Source: Fodinibacter sp963833495
GTDB lineage: Bacteria > Actinomycetota > Actinomycetes > Actinomycetales > Dermatophilaceae
Length of the DNA stretch: 64,000 nt
Assembly (NCBI GenBank): GCA_963833495.1
Contig: CAWHYJ010000021.1
Location: forward strand, 124,001-188,000
Direction: 5' to 3'
The notes beneath the pieces were generated by a model. The model searched no databases, was not told the origin of the DNA, and saw nothing but the letters and a program-made list of their open reading frames with translations. The translations under genes and the position numbers were made by a program. Positions 48,245-56,415 of the stretch are shown in pieces; position 1 is the stretch's first letter; the number at the start of each line of letters is the position of its first letter.

Positions 48245-49003
48245 GTGACCACGCACGCCCTGACCGAGGCGGCATCGACCGCCGAGCCGCACCGCGCGGG
48301 CCGGCGCGTGCTCCTCAAGCTCTCCGGTGAGGTGTTCGGTGGCGGCAAGGTCGGGGTCGACCCCGATGTCGTGCGCGACATCGCCCGCCAGATCGCCGCG
48401 GCCGTGCGCGAGGGTATCGAGGTCGCGGTCGTCGTGGGCGGCGGCAACTTCTTCCGCGGCGCCGAGCTGCAGCAGAAGGGGATGGACCGCTCCCGCGCCG
48501 ACTACATCGGCATGCTCGGCACCGTGATGAACTGCCTGGCGCTGCAGGACTTCCTCGAGAAGGAGGGCATCGACACCCGCGTGCAGAGCGCCATCACGAT
48601 GGGCCAGGTCGCAGAGCCCTACATCCCGCGCCGCGCCATCCGCCACCTCGAGAAGGGCCGGGTCGTGATCTTCGGCGCCGGTGCCGGGATGCCGTACTTC
48701 TCCACCGACACGGTCAGTGCCCAGCGCGCGCTCGAGTGCAAGTGCGACGTGGTGCTGATGAGCAAGAACGGCGTCGACGGGGTCTACGACTCCGACCCCC
48801 GCACCAACCCCGACGCCCGCAAGCTCGAGCGGGTCAGCTTCGAGGACGCCCTGCGCAGCGGCCTGCGGGTCGTCGACGCGGCGGCCTTCAGCCTGTGCAT
48901 GGACAACCACCTGCCGATGGTGGTCTTCGGCATGGAGGGCGACGGCAACATCACCCGGGCGCTGCTCGGGGAGCGCATCGGCACGCTGGTCTCCGCCGGC
49001 TGA
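48245..49003 (+). CDS. pyrH: Uridylate kinase
   Basis: UMP kinase (252 residues), making UDP for pyrimidine nucleotides. Amino-acid-kinase fold: VLLKLSGEVFGGGKVGVDPDVV, EVAVVVGGGNFFRGAELQQKGMDRSRADYIGMLGTVMN, IPRRAIRHLEKGRVVIFGAGAGMPYFSTDT, and LMSKNGVDGVYDSDPRTNPDA. The first 19 residues are a variable extension. GTG 48245 has a GAGGAGG ribosome site six bases upstream, so it is leadered. In the usual order rpsB-tsf-pyrH-frr, the pyrH promoter would lie between 48101 and 48240. Confidence 0.96.
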   Translation: MTTHALTEAASTAEPHRAGRRVLLKLSGEVFGGGKVGVDPDVVRDIARQIAAAVREGIEVAVVVGGGNFFRGAELQQKGMDRSRADYIGMLGTVMNCLALQDFLEKEGIDTRVQSAITMGQVAEPYIPRRAIRHLEKGRVVIFGAGAGMPYFSTDTVSAQRALECKCDVVLMSKNGVDGVYDSDPRTNPDARKLERVSFEDALRSGLRVVDAAAFSLCMDNHLPMVVFGMEGDGNITRALLGERIGTLVSAG

Positions 49004-49099
49004 CGCCCCGCGCATCCGGCACGCCGGACCCCGCCGTTTGACACACTGGACCCGACCGCCGCGCCCGCCGCGTGGCAGATGTGAAGGAGAGCCACCCCG

Positions 49100-49657
49100 A
49101 TGATCGACGAGACCCTGTTCGACGCCGAGGAGAAGATGGAGAAGGCCGTCGAGGTCGCCAAGGAGGGCTTCGCCGGCATCCGCACCGGGCGAGCCCACCC
49201 GGGGATGTTCCAGAAGATCCTCGTCGACTACTACGGCGCGCCCACCCCGCTGCAGCAGCTCGCGTCGTTCCAGAACCCCGAGGCACGCACCATCATCATC
49301 AGCCCGTTCGACAAGTCCTCGATGCACGCCATCGAGAAGGCCATCCAGCAGGCCGACCTCGGCATCAACCCGAGCAACGACGGCTCGATCATCCGCTGCG
49401 TGATGCCCGTGCTGACCGAGGAGCGGCGCCGCGAGTACGTCAAGATGGCGCACACCCAGGCCGAGGACGCCAAGATCTCGGTGCGCAACATCCGCCGCCA
49501 CGCGAAGACCACGCTCGAGAAGCTGGTCAAGGACGGCGACGTCGGCGAGGACGAGGGCTCGCGGGCCGAGAAGGAGCTCGAGACCGTCACCAAGAAGCAC
49601 GTCGACCTGATCGACGACCTGCTCAAGCACAAGGAGGCCGAGCTCCTCGACGTCTGA
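49100..49657 (+). CDS. frr: Ribosome recycling factor
   Basis: Releases ribosomes after termination with EF-G (185 residues). It reads MIDETLFDAEEKMEKAVEVAKEGFAGIRTGRAHPGMF, YYGAPTPLQQLASFQNPEARTIIISPFDKSSMHAIEKAIQQADLGINPSNDGSIIR, and ends with the helix EKELETVTKKHVDLIDDLLKHKEAELLDV. Good AAGGAGAG ribosome site before ATG 49100. TTGACACACT at about 49037 in the gap may be an internal promoter. Confidence 0.97.
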   Translation: MIDETLFDAEEKMEKAVEVAKEGFAGIRTGRAHPGMFQKILVDYYGAPTPLQQLASFQNPEARTIIISPFDKSSMHAIEKAIQQADLGINPSNDGSIIRCVMPVLTEERRREYVKMAHTQAEDAKISVRNIRRHAKTTLEKLVKDGDVGEDEGSRAEKELETVTKKHVDLIDDLLKHKEAELLDV

Positions 49658-49688
49658 GCCACCCTCGACGTCCGAGCGCCTGACCGCC

Positions 49689-50597
49689 ATGACCGACGCC
49701 CCAGCCGACACCGCCGACGGCCTGCCCGGCACTCCCGACCCCGTCGAGGATGCCGTGGACGCGGTGGCCCCCGAACCGGCGCCGCCCAAGGCGGGTCGCG
49801 ACCTGCGCGCCGCCGTGGGCGTCGGCCTGCTCCTCGCCGGCCTCGTCGTCGGCACCCTCATCATCAGCCCGGCGGCGTTCCTGGTGGTCGTCGTGGTCGC
49901 GGTGTCCTACGGCGCCTGGGAGCTGCGCCGGGCGATCGCCACCCGCGGCATGGTGGTGCCATTGGTCCCGCTGCTGCTCGGCGCCGTCGGCATGCTGGTC
50001 TCGGCCTACCTGCGCGGTGCCGAGGCGCTGGTCGTCACCTTCGGCCTGACCATCGTGGGGCTGCTCGTCTGGCGGGTGGCCGACGGGCTGGTCGGCGCCG
50101 CACGCGACCTCAGCGCCTCCGCGCTCGTGGCGTTCTACCCGATCTTCCTCGGGGGGTTCGCGTCGATGATGCTGGCGGCACCCGACGACGGCCGGCAGCG
50201 CATCGTCGTGTTCATCCTGGTCACCGTGTTCTCCGACATCGGCGGGTATGCCGTGGGGGTCATGTTCGGCCGGCACCCGATGGCGCCGTCGCTGAGCCCG
50301 AAGAAGTCGTGGGAGGGCTTCGCGGGCTCGGTCGGCACCTGTGCCGCCGTGGGCGCCATCTCGCTGCCGCTCGTCCTGGGTGGGCAGTGGTGGCAGGGGG
50401 CCTTGCTCGGCGTCGCAGCGGCGTCCGGGGCGACCCTGGGTGACCTCATCGAGTCCAGCATCAAGCGCGACCTCGGCATCAAGGACATGGGGGCGCTGCT
50501 GCCGGGCCACGGGGGCCTGATGGACCGCCTCGACTCGCTCGTCATCGTCGCGCCCATCGCGTGGGCGCTGCTGCTGCTCTTCGTGCCGCTGGCCTGA
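49689..50597 (+). CDS. cdsA: Phosphatidate cytidylyltransferase
   Basis: Integral membrane CDP-diacylglycerol synthase (302 residues), which commits phosphatidate to phospholipid synthesis. About seven membrane helices follow a 38-residue acidic N-terminal tail. The family signature is at the C-terminus: SSIKRDLGIKDMGALLPGHGGLMDRLDSL; also VFSDIGGYAVGVMFGRHPMAPSLSPKKSWEGFAGS. It starts 31 bp after frr on the same strand. Confidence 0.95.
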   Translation: MTDAPADTADGLPGTPDPVEDAVDAVAPEPAPPKAGRDLRAAVGVGLLLAGLVVGTLIISPAAFLVVVVVAVSYGAWELRRAIATRGMVVPLVPLLLGAVGMLVSAYLRGAEALVVTFGLTIVGLLVWRVADGLVGAARDLSASALVAFYPIFLGGFASMMLAAPDDGRQRIVVFILVTVFSDIGGYAVGVMFGRHPMAPSLSPKKSWEGFAGSVGTCAAVGAISLPLVLGGQWWQGALLGVAAASGATLGDLIESSIKRDLGIKDMGALLPGHGGLMDRLDSLVIVAPIAWALLLLFVPLA

Positions 50598-50603
50598 TCC
50601 GGG

Positions 50604-51455
50604 TCAGCCGGCCCGGCAGCGCAGGCCCAGCACCTGCTCCAGCAGCTCGGTGGTTTGCATTCGCAGCGTGCCGTCCTCCGCCTCGCTGGTCAGGCAGGTG
50701 ACCTGCCCGTCGAGCCAGTGGTAGGTGTGCGCCGACACCGGGCTGGCGCCCTCGTCGTGCAGCCGCTGGGCGTGCGTGGGCACCAGCGCGAGCGCGTCAC
50801 GCACCTGCACCGCGGTCGCGCAGGACTGGAGGATGACCGCGTGCCGGTGGGGCACGGCGAAGACGAAGCCGTGGCGGCCGTCGACGTCGGGCAGCCAGCG
50901 CTTCGCGGCATCGTCGAGGCAGCGCGCGAAGCTCGCGGTGTAGGGGGACTCGCTCCGCACGGCAAACACGCTGGCGTCGTCCTCGCTGAACTGCTGGACG
51001 TCGACCTCGGTCGAACCGAGCCGCCGGAGCAGGTTGGCACGGCCGGTGCCCAGCAGGCTGGGAACGCACCGCCCCGTCGCGGCGATCCGCGAGTCGGCCA
51101 GGGTGACGACGGTCGTGGGCAGGTCGAGGGTGAGCACCTCGTGGATGTGCGCGGTGAAGGGTGCCGCGTAGGAGAACCCCATCCCCGTCGACCTCAGCTG
51201 CTCGGCCGCGACAAGGCGCGAGGTGAGGGCGGCGTCGAACTCGGCGGGGGACAGGGCGGCCACGTAGGCGTCGGCAGCGGCGGTGAGGCGGCGCAGGTGG
51301 GTGCGCACCGACGCCTCGTACTGGTACTCGTGGTGGGCGTCGTCGGCGTCGGGAACCAGGTGCGTCGGGCCGGGCGCGGTGCGGGTGGTTCCGGGTGGAG
51401 CCACGACCGGTGCAGCGCGGATCCGTGGCCTCCAGAACCGCTCGAACACGCGCAT
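50604..51455 (-). CDS. Hypothetical protein, unknown function
   Basis: Not recognised. From ATG 51455 (with a GAGGTG ribosome site) it is 283 residues; an in-frame start at 51548 would add 31. It is soluble, with no signal peptide or membrane segment and mixed alpha/beta composition. Notable stretches: SYAAPFTAHIHEVLTLDLP, VTLADSRIAATG, DDASVFAVRSESPYTASFARCLDD, and HGFVFAVPHRHAVILQSCATAVQVRDAL, which suggest a globular enzyme-like or regulatory domain. The HIH and HRH histidine pairs are not in a known metal motif. It ends 7 bp from cdsA in convergent orientation. Confidence 0.6.
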   Translation of the reverse strand: MRVFERFWRPRIRAAPVVAPPGTTRTAPGPTHLVPDADDAHHEYQYEASVRTHLRRLTAAADAYVAALSPAEFDAALTSRLVAAEQLRSTGMGFSYAAPFTAHIHEVLTLDLPTTVVTLADSRIAATGRCVPSLLGTGRANLLRRLGSTEVDVQQFSEDDASVFAVRSESPYTASFARCLDDAAKRWLPDVDGRHGFVFAVPHRHAVILQSCATAVQVRDALALVPTHAQRLHDEGASPVSAHTYHWLDGQVTCLTSEAEDGTLRMQTTELLEQVLGLRCRAG

Positions 51456-51605
51456 CGGCACCTCATCCACTGCGTCCCGCTTCCTTGCGAAGCGCGATGT
51501 TCCCACGGTAGGGGCTGGCACGCGGGCGCCGCCGTGGAACGCGAACAACTGGTGGGCAATTCGAGTGTCGGGTCACCCACGCCGACCTGAGAGAATCGGT
51601 GGACC

Positions 51606-52820
51606 ATGTCTGAGACCCCTGCTCCGCGACCCCAGCCCGGCCAGCTCACCTTCACGGTGCCGCGGCGCGGCAAGCCGCCGCGCCACCTCGCCGACCTCAC
51701 CCTCGCGCAGCGGCGCGAGGCGGCGGTCGCGCTCGGGCACCCCGCCTACCGGGCCGGGCAGCTCTCGACCCACTACTTCGAGCGTCTCGTCGACCGGCCC
51801 GAGGAGATGACCGACCTTCCCAAGGCCGTGCGTGACGAGCTGGTCGCCGACCTGCTCCCGACCCTGCTCACCCCGGTGCGCCACCTCACCGCCGACCGCG
51901 GCGCCACCGTCAAGCAGGTGTGGCGGCTCTTCGATGGCGCGCTGGTCGAGTCGGTGCTGATGCGCTACCCGAACCGGGTCACCGTGTGCATCTCGAGCCA
52001 GGCCGGGTGCGGCATGAACTGTCCGTTCTGCGCCACGGGCCAGGAGGGGCTCACCCGCAACATGTCGACGGCCGAGATCGTCGAGCAGGTGGTGGGTGCC
52101 GCCCGGCTGCTGCGCCGCGGTGAGCTGCCCGCCATCGGTGGTGGGGAGCACGGCGCCGGGCTCGGTGACGAGGCCGACGGGTCCGCGCCTGCTGAGGCCG
52201 AGGATGCCGGGTCGGGACCCAGCCGGGTCAGCAACGTGGTCTTCATGGGGATGGGGGAGGCGCTCGCGAACTACACCGCCGCGATCGGCGCGATCCGCCG
52301 GCTCACCGAGCCGCCGCCCTCCGGGCTGGGCATCTCGGCGCGTGGCATCACCATGTCGACGGTCGGCCTGGTGCCCGGGATCGACCGGCTCACGCAGGAG
52401 GGCATCCCGGTCACCCTGGCCCTGTCGCTGCACGCGCCCGACGACGAGCTGCGCGACGAGCTGGTGCCGATCAACACCCGCTGGAAGGTCGACGAGGCGA
52501 TCGATGCCGCCCACCGGTACTACGAGGCCACCGGGCGCCGGGTCAGCATCGAGTACGCCCTGATCCGGGACATCAACGACCAGGCCTGGCGCGCCGACCT
52601 ACTGGGCGAGAAGCTGGTCGCCCGTGGACGCGGTTGGGTGCACGTCAACCCGATCCCGCTCAACCCGACCCCGGGCTCGAAGTGGACCGCGTCGCGCCGC
52701 GGTGTGGAGCAGCAGTTCGTCGAGCGGCTGCGGGCGCACGGCATCCCCACAACGGTGCGCGACACCCGCGGCTCCGACATCGACGGTGCCTGCGGTCAGC
52801 TGGCAGCGGCCACCGCCTAG
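51606..52820 (+). CDS. rlmN: 23S rRNA/tRNA (adenine-C2)-methyltransferase RlmN
   Basis: Radical SAM enzyme (404 residues) methylating C2 of A2503 in 23S rRNA and A37 of some tRNAs. CxxxCxxC is CGMNCPFC (in SSQAGCGMNCPFCATGQEGLTRNM); SNVVFMGMGEALANY, SLHAPDDELRDELVPINTRW, YALIRDINDQAWRA and VHVNPIPLNPTPGSKW follow, with the catalytic Cys in DIDGACGQL. Between the cluster domain and FMGMGE there is a roughly 28-residue acidic/glycine insert (GGGEHGAGLGDEADGS..., about residues 178-208), probably a surface loop. The start is a plain ATG with GAGAAT nine bases upstream. Confidence 0.95.
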   Translation: MSETPAPRPQPGQLTFTVPRRGKPPRHLADLTLAQRREAAVALGHPAYRAGQLSTHYFERLVDRPEEMTDLPKAVRDELVADLLPTLLTPVRHLTADRGATVKQVWRLFDGALVESVLMRYPNRVTVCISSQAGCGMNCPFCATGQEGLTRNMSTAEIVEQVVGAARLLRRGELPAIGGGEHGAGLGDEADGSAPAEAEDAGSGPSRVSNVVFMGMGEALANYTAAIGAIRRLTEPPPSGLGISARGITMSTVGLVPGIDRLTQEGIPVTLALSLHAPDDELRDELVPINTRWKVDEAIDAAHRYYEATGRRVSIEYALIRDINDQAWRADLLGEKLVARGRGWVHVNPIPLNPTPGSKWTASRRGVEQQFVERLRAHGIPTTVRDTRGSDIDGACGQLAAATA

Positions 52821-52827
52821 CACCTTC

Positions 52828-52833
52828 TACACT
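52828..52833 (+). promoter_or_regulatory. -10 box of the leaderless lipoprotein gene
   Basis: TACACT six bases before GTG 52840. Confidence 0.6.
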
Positions 52834-52839
52834 TCGGTG

Positions 52840-54030
52840 GTGAGACGTATCCTGCCCGCGGTGGCTGCCGCCCTCGCGCTGCTCCTCGCGGGGTGCGGGA
52901 GCGAGTCGGACCTCCCCAGCAGCCTGCGCAGCGCCGGCACCCACGCCACCTCCCACGCGGCGTCCCCGTCGGCCCCCACGGCATCCGCCACCAAGGCGGC
53001 CGTCAAGGACGTCGCCCTGCGCAAGGGCGAGCGCTTCCAGAGCCTCCGGCTGCCCTCCGCGTACACCCCCAAGGCGCCCAACGGCACGGGCACCGACGAC
53101 TACCGGTGCTTCCTGATCGACCCGAAGTTCGCCACCGACCAGCTGGTCAGCGGGGTGCAGGTCGCCCCCGACAACGCGGCGATCGTGCACCACGTCATCG
53201 TGTCGAAGGTCGAGCCGCAGGACGTCGCCAAGGCCCGCGCGATCGACGCGAAGGACCCCGGCGACGGCTACACCTGCTTCGGCGGGGCGGGCATCGCCGG
53301 GGTCGCCGGCAACCTCGACAACGCCGACTGGGTCGGCGCCTGGGCGCCCGGCGGCGGCGAGCGGGTGATGGCCGACGACATCGGCATCCCGCTCAAGGCC
53401 GGCACCCAGCTCGTGGTGCAGATGCACTACAACCTGTTGGCCGGCAACGGCGCCGACCGCAGCACGGTGCGGTTGCGGCTGTCCGAGGCGAAGGGCAGCG
53501 CCAAGCAGGCGCTGCAGACCATGCTGCTCCCGGCGCCCGTCGAGCTGCCCTGCCGCGACAACCGCACCAAGGGCCTGTGCAACCGCACGGTCGCCGTGGC
53601 CGACCTCAAGCGCCGCTTCGGCGAGGACCCCGCCACCGCCGACCTGCTGCACCTGCTCTGCGGGCCGGTCGAGGCGAACCCGGTGCAGAGCTGCACCCGG
53701 CCGATCCGCGGCGCGGGCACCATCCGCGCCGTCAGCGGGCACATGCACCTGCTCGGCCGGGCGATCACGGTCGACGTCAACAAGGGCACCGCCAAGGCCA
53801 AGCGGGTGCTCGACATCCCGGTCTGGAACTTCGACGAGCAGGCCAGCATCCCCTTGAAGAAGCCCCTCGACGTCGGCCCCGGCGACACGATCACGGTCAC
53901 CTGCACCCATGACCAGGGGCTGCGCGACCTGCTGCCGGCCTTCAAGGGCACTCGCGACCGCTACGTCGCCTGGGGCGAGGGCACCACCGACGAGATGTGC
54001 CTGGGCATCGTCCTGCTGACCCCCCGCTGA
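52840..54030 (+). CDS. Lipoprotein with copper type II monooxygenase-like fold
   Basis: Exported lipoprotein (396 residues) with lipobox LLLAGCGSES at residues 16-25 and a Ser/Ala-rich spacer. The mature part resembles the two-domain peptidylglycine/dopamine monooxygenase fold: YRCFLIDPKFATDQLVSGVQVAPDN, the His pair IVHHVIVSKVEP, the later HMHLLGRAITVDV and VVQMHYNLL, which supply the copper-binding His-His, His-x-His and Met/His types. Several cysteines (RCF, TCFGG, PCRDN, LCN, LCGP, SCTR) may form disulfides. Substrate and activity are unknown; it may instead be a copper-binding redox protein. It has its own promoter after rlmN. Confidence 0.72.
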   Translation: MRRILPAVAAALALLLAGCGSESDLPSSLRSAGTHATSHAASPSAPTASATKAAVKDVALRKGERFQSLRLPSAYTPKAPNGTGTDDYRCFLIDPKFATDQLVSGVQVAPDNAAIVHHVIVSKVEPQDVAKARAIDAKDPGDGYTCFGGAGIAGVAGNLDNADWVGAWAPGGGERVMADDIGIPLKAGTQLVVQMHYNLLAGNGADRSTVRLRLSEAKGSAKQALQTMLLPAPVELPCRDNRTKGLCNRTVAVADLKRRFGEDPATADLLHLLCGPVEANPVQSCTRPIRGAGTIRAVSGHMHLLGRAITVDVNKGTAKAKRVLDIPVWNFDEQASIPLKKPLDVGPGDTITVTCTHDQGLRDLLPAFKGTRDRYVAWGEGTTDEMCLGIVLLTPR

Positions 54031-54033
54031 CGG

Positions 54034-54912
54034 TCACTCCAGCAGCTCCTCGAGCCGCTCGCGCCGCCGGGTGGCCGCCTTCGCCGCCGAGCCCTCCTCG
54101 CGCTGCGCCGCCTGCTGCACGCGCGCCGCGCTCTCCGCGGCCTCGGCGGCGGTGGCCAGCTGAGCGTCGAGGTCGCGCAGCCGGCGCTTCGCCTCCTCCC
54201 GCTCGGTCTCGAGCCGTTGGCGACGCTGCTGAGCGTCCGTGGCGTCCTGGGCTGCCTGCTCGAGCGCCTCGCGCGCGGCCTCGAGGGCCGTCTGCGCCTC
54301 TGCCACGGCATGTTCGGCGTCGGCCACCCGACGCTGCCGGGCGGCATCCTCGGCGTCGTCCGCCCCGGCGTCCGCCGGGGCGGGAGGAGCGGATGCCGTC
54401 GCGTCGTCCGGCGGCAGCGCCACCACCCGGGACAGGTCCACCGGCTCCAGGCCGGTCGAGCTGAAGGTGTCGGTGAGCAGCCCGGTGGCCAGGGCCGCCC
54501 CGGCCACGGCATCGACCATGGCCGAGCGCAGCGTCTCCTCCACGTCCGCAGTCGTCGCCGCGGTGACCCTGCGCCCGGCGTCGCGCCCCAGCCCCGCCGC
54601 CCGCCCGGCCACCGCCCGGGTCAGCTGCCGGCGCTGCTGGTCCAGGGCGCGCAGCTCGTCGGCGCCCAGCGTCCCCTGGGCCGCACGCAGCTGCCCGCCG
54701 AGGTCGAGCACCTGCTGCACGAGGTCGGCGTGCTGTCGCACCAGCTGGTTGAGCAGCCAGGCTCCGGCTGTCGGTTTGCGCAGCGACTGCACCCGGGCGG
54801 CGAGCTCGGCGTCGCCGGCTGCCTTGGCCTCCTTGGCCCGGGCGTTGCGCGCCGCGGTGAACTCCTCGGGTGCCAGCCCGTACAGCTCGCCGGCGACGTC
54901 CTCGATGCTCAC
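54034..54912 (-). CDS. Coiled-coil cytosolic protein, unknown function
   Basis: Not assigned (292 residues). The N-terminal half is helical (SIEDVAGELYGLAPEEFTAARNARAKEAKAAGDAELAARVQSLRKPTAGAWLLNQLVRQH), a motif set seen in actinobacterial hypothetical proteins. A low-complexity Asp/Ala/Pro linker (about 165-190) follows, then about 100 residues of Ala/Glu/Arg/Gln heptads ending RRRERLEELLE. There is no membrane segment or catalytic motif. GTG 54912 has CACGAT six bases upstream. It converges tail to tail with the lipoprotein gene, with 3 bp between stops. Confidence 0.75.
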   Translation of the reverse strand: MSIEDVAGELYGLAPEEFTAARNARAKEAKAAGDAELAARVQSLRKPTAGAWLLNQLVRQHADLVQQVLDLGGQLRAAQGTLGADELRALDQQRRQLTRAVAGRAAGLGRDAGRRVTAATTADVEETLRSAMVDAVAGAALATGLLTDTFSSTGLEPVDLSRVVALPPDDATASAPPAPADAGADDAEDAARQRRVADAEHAVAEAQTALEAAREALEQAAQDATDAQQRRQRLETEREEAKRRLRDLDAQLATAAEAAESAARVQQAAQREEGSAAKAATRRRERLEELLE

Positions 54913-54918
54913 CCGCGC

Positions 54919-54924
54919 ATCGTG
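54919..54924 (-). promoter_or_regulatory. -10 box of the leaderless coiled-coil protein gene
   Basis: CACGAT on the minus strand, six bases before GTG 54912. Confidence 0.5.
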
Positions 54925-55034
54925 TCAGGGATGCCGCGTGTTGCGCGTCCCGGCCGCACCTGAGAGATCGCCGTGGACCGGTGCACCCGGGCGCCGCCGG
55001 TCTTCGGTGCCGCCCACGGCCGTGACGGCTTGGG

Positions 55035-56414
55035 TCAGTGCGCGGTGAGCCGGTCGAGCAGGGCCCCGAGCCGCGCCGGGCGACCGGTCGCCTCCTCCTC
55101 GCGGTCGGCCAGGGTGGCCAGTTGCAGGCCGGCGTTGATGCCCAGCCAGCGCAACGGCTCGCGCTCCCAGCGCGGTGACCGGTGGCCGACCCAGGGGAGC
55201 CTGCTGAGCGCCGTGTCGCGGCCGAGCAGCAGGTCGGCCAGCGTGCGGCCGGCCAGGTTGCTCGCGGCCACGCCGTCACCGACGTAGCCACCCGCCCGGC
55301 CGACCCGCGTGACCGGGTCCCAGGTGACCGACGGGTGCCAGTCGCGAGCGATGCCGAGCGGGCCACCCCACGCGTGCGTGAAGGCGATGCCGTCGAGCTG
55401 GGGGAGCAGGTGGCGCAGGGTCGTGCGCAGCGCGTCGAAGACGGTGGGCTCCTCGTCGAACTCGGGCCGCACCTCGCTGCCCCAGTGGTAGGGCGCGCCG
55501 CGCCCGCCGAAGGCGATCCGGCCGTCGTCGGTGCGCTGCCCGTAGATGACGACGTGGCCGTGGTCGGCGAACACCTCCCGCCCGGCGAGGCCGATCCGGG
55601 CCCAGCGCTCGTCGTCGATCGGCTCGGTGGCGACCATCAGCGAGTAGACCGGCGCGACCCGCCGCGACAGCCCGGAGAGGGTTCCCGTCCAGCCCTCGGT
55701 GGCGACCACGACGTTGGCGGCCGAGACCCGGTGGTCGTCGGTGAGCACGACGACCCGGTCGCGGACGCGCGCCACGTGGGCGCCCTCGACGATGCGGCCA
55801 CCGAGCCGGCGGACGGCATCGGCCAGGCCGTCGACCAGCCGGCGCGGGTGCACCCGGGCGCAGTTGGGGTTGAAGGTCGCACCGCGCGAGCCGGCGACGT
55901 CGAGGCGCTCGCGGGTGGCGGCGGCATCCAGCCAGACCGTGCCGTCGTCCCACGAGGCCGCGTGCGCGGCGGAGACCCGGGCCCGTGCCTCCTGGGCCGG
56001 AGTGCGCGCCACGACGAGTGCCCCGCCCTTGACGAAGCCGGCGCCCAGGCCCTCCTCGGCATCGACGCGGCCCACCTCGTCGACCGTGTCGCGCAGCGCA
56101 GCGAGGTGCTTCAGGGTGGCCGTGCGCCCGTGGCGGCGGTCGATCGTGTCGGACGAGACCGGCCACAGGGCCGACACCCAGCCGCCGTTGCGGCCACTCG
56201 CCCCGAAGCCGACGTGCTGCGCCTCGAGCACCAGCACCTCACGACCGGGCTGCGCCCGCAGCAGGTAGTAGGCGGTCCACAGCCCGGTGTAGCCACCGCC
56301 GACGACGACCACGTCCGCGCGCTGGGGCAGGTCGGATGCCGGGTGCCGGGGCGGGTGCGGGGGGGAGTCCCACCACAGCGGCCCGGTCGACCCGTCGAGC
56401 GCGGCCTGGCTCAC
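55035..56414 (-). CDS. FAD-dependent amine oxidase (PuuB/DadA-like)
   Basis: DAO-family flavoprotein (459 residues), probably oxidising gamma-glutamylputrescine or a related amine. FAD fold VVVVGGGYTGLWTAYYLLRAQPGREVLVLEAQHVGFGASGRNGG (about residues 34-77), the second nucleotide strand AANVVVATEGWTG, DDGRIAFGGRGAPYHWG, and FTHAWGGPLGIARDWHPSV; the closing motif is GYVGDGVAASNLAGRTLADLLLG. The GTG start is one base after the stop of the aminotransferase gene, so the two are one operon. No gamma-glutamylputrescine synthetase gene is present in the window. Confidence 0.85.
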   Translation of the reverse strand: MSQAALDGSTGPLWWDSPPHPPRHPASDLPQRADVVVVGGGYTGLWTAYYLLRAQPGREVLVLEAQHVGFGASGRNGGWVSALWPVSSDTIDRRHGRTATLKHLAALRDTVDEVGRVDAEEGLGAGFVKGGALVVARTPAQEARARVSAAHAASWDDGTVWLDAAATRERLDVAGSRGATFNPNCARVHPRRLVDGLADAVRRLGGRIVEGAHVARVRDRVVVLTDDHRVSAANVVVATEGWTGTLSGLSRRVAPVYSLMVATEPIDDERWARIGLAGREVFADHGHVVIYGQRTDDGRIAFGGRGAPYHWGSEVRPEFDEEPTVFDALRTTLRHLLPQLDGIAFTHAWGGPLGIARDWHPSVTWDPVTRVGRAGGYVGDGVAASNLAGRTLADLLLGRDTALSRLPWVGHRSPRWEREPLRWLGINAGLQLATLADREEEATGRPARLGALLDRLTAH

Positions 56415-56415
56415 C

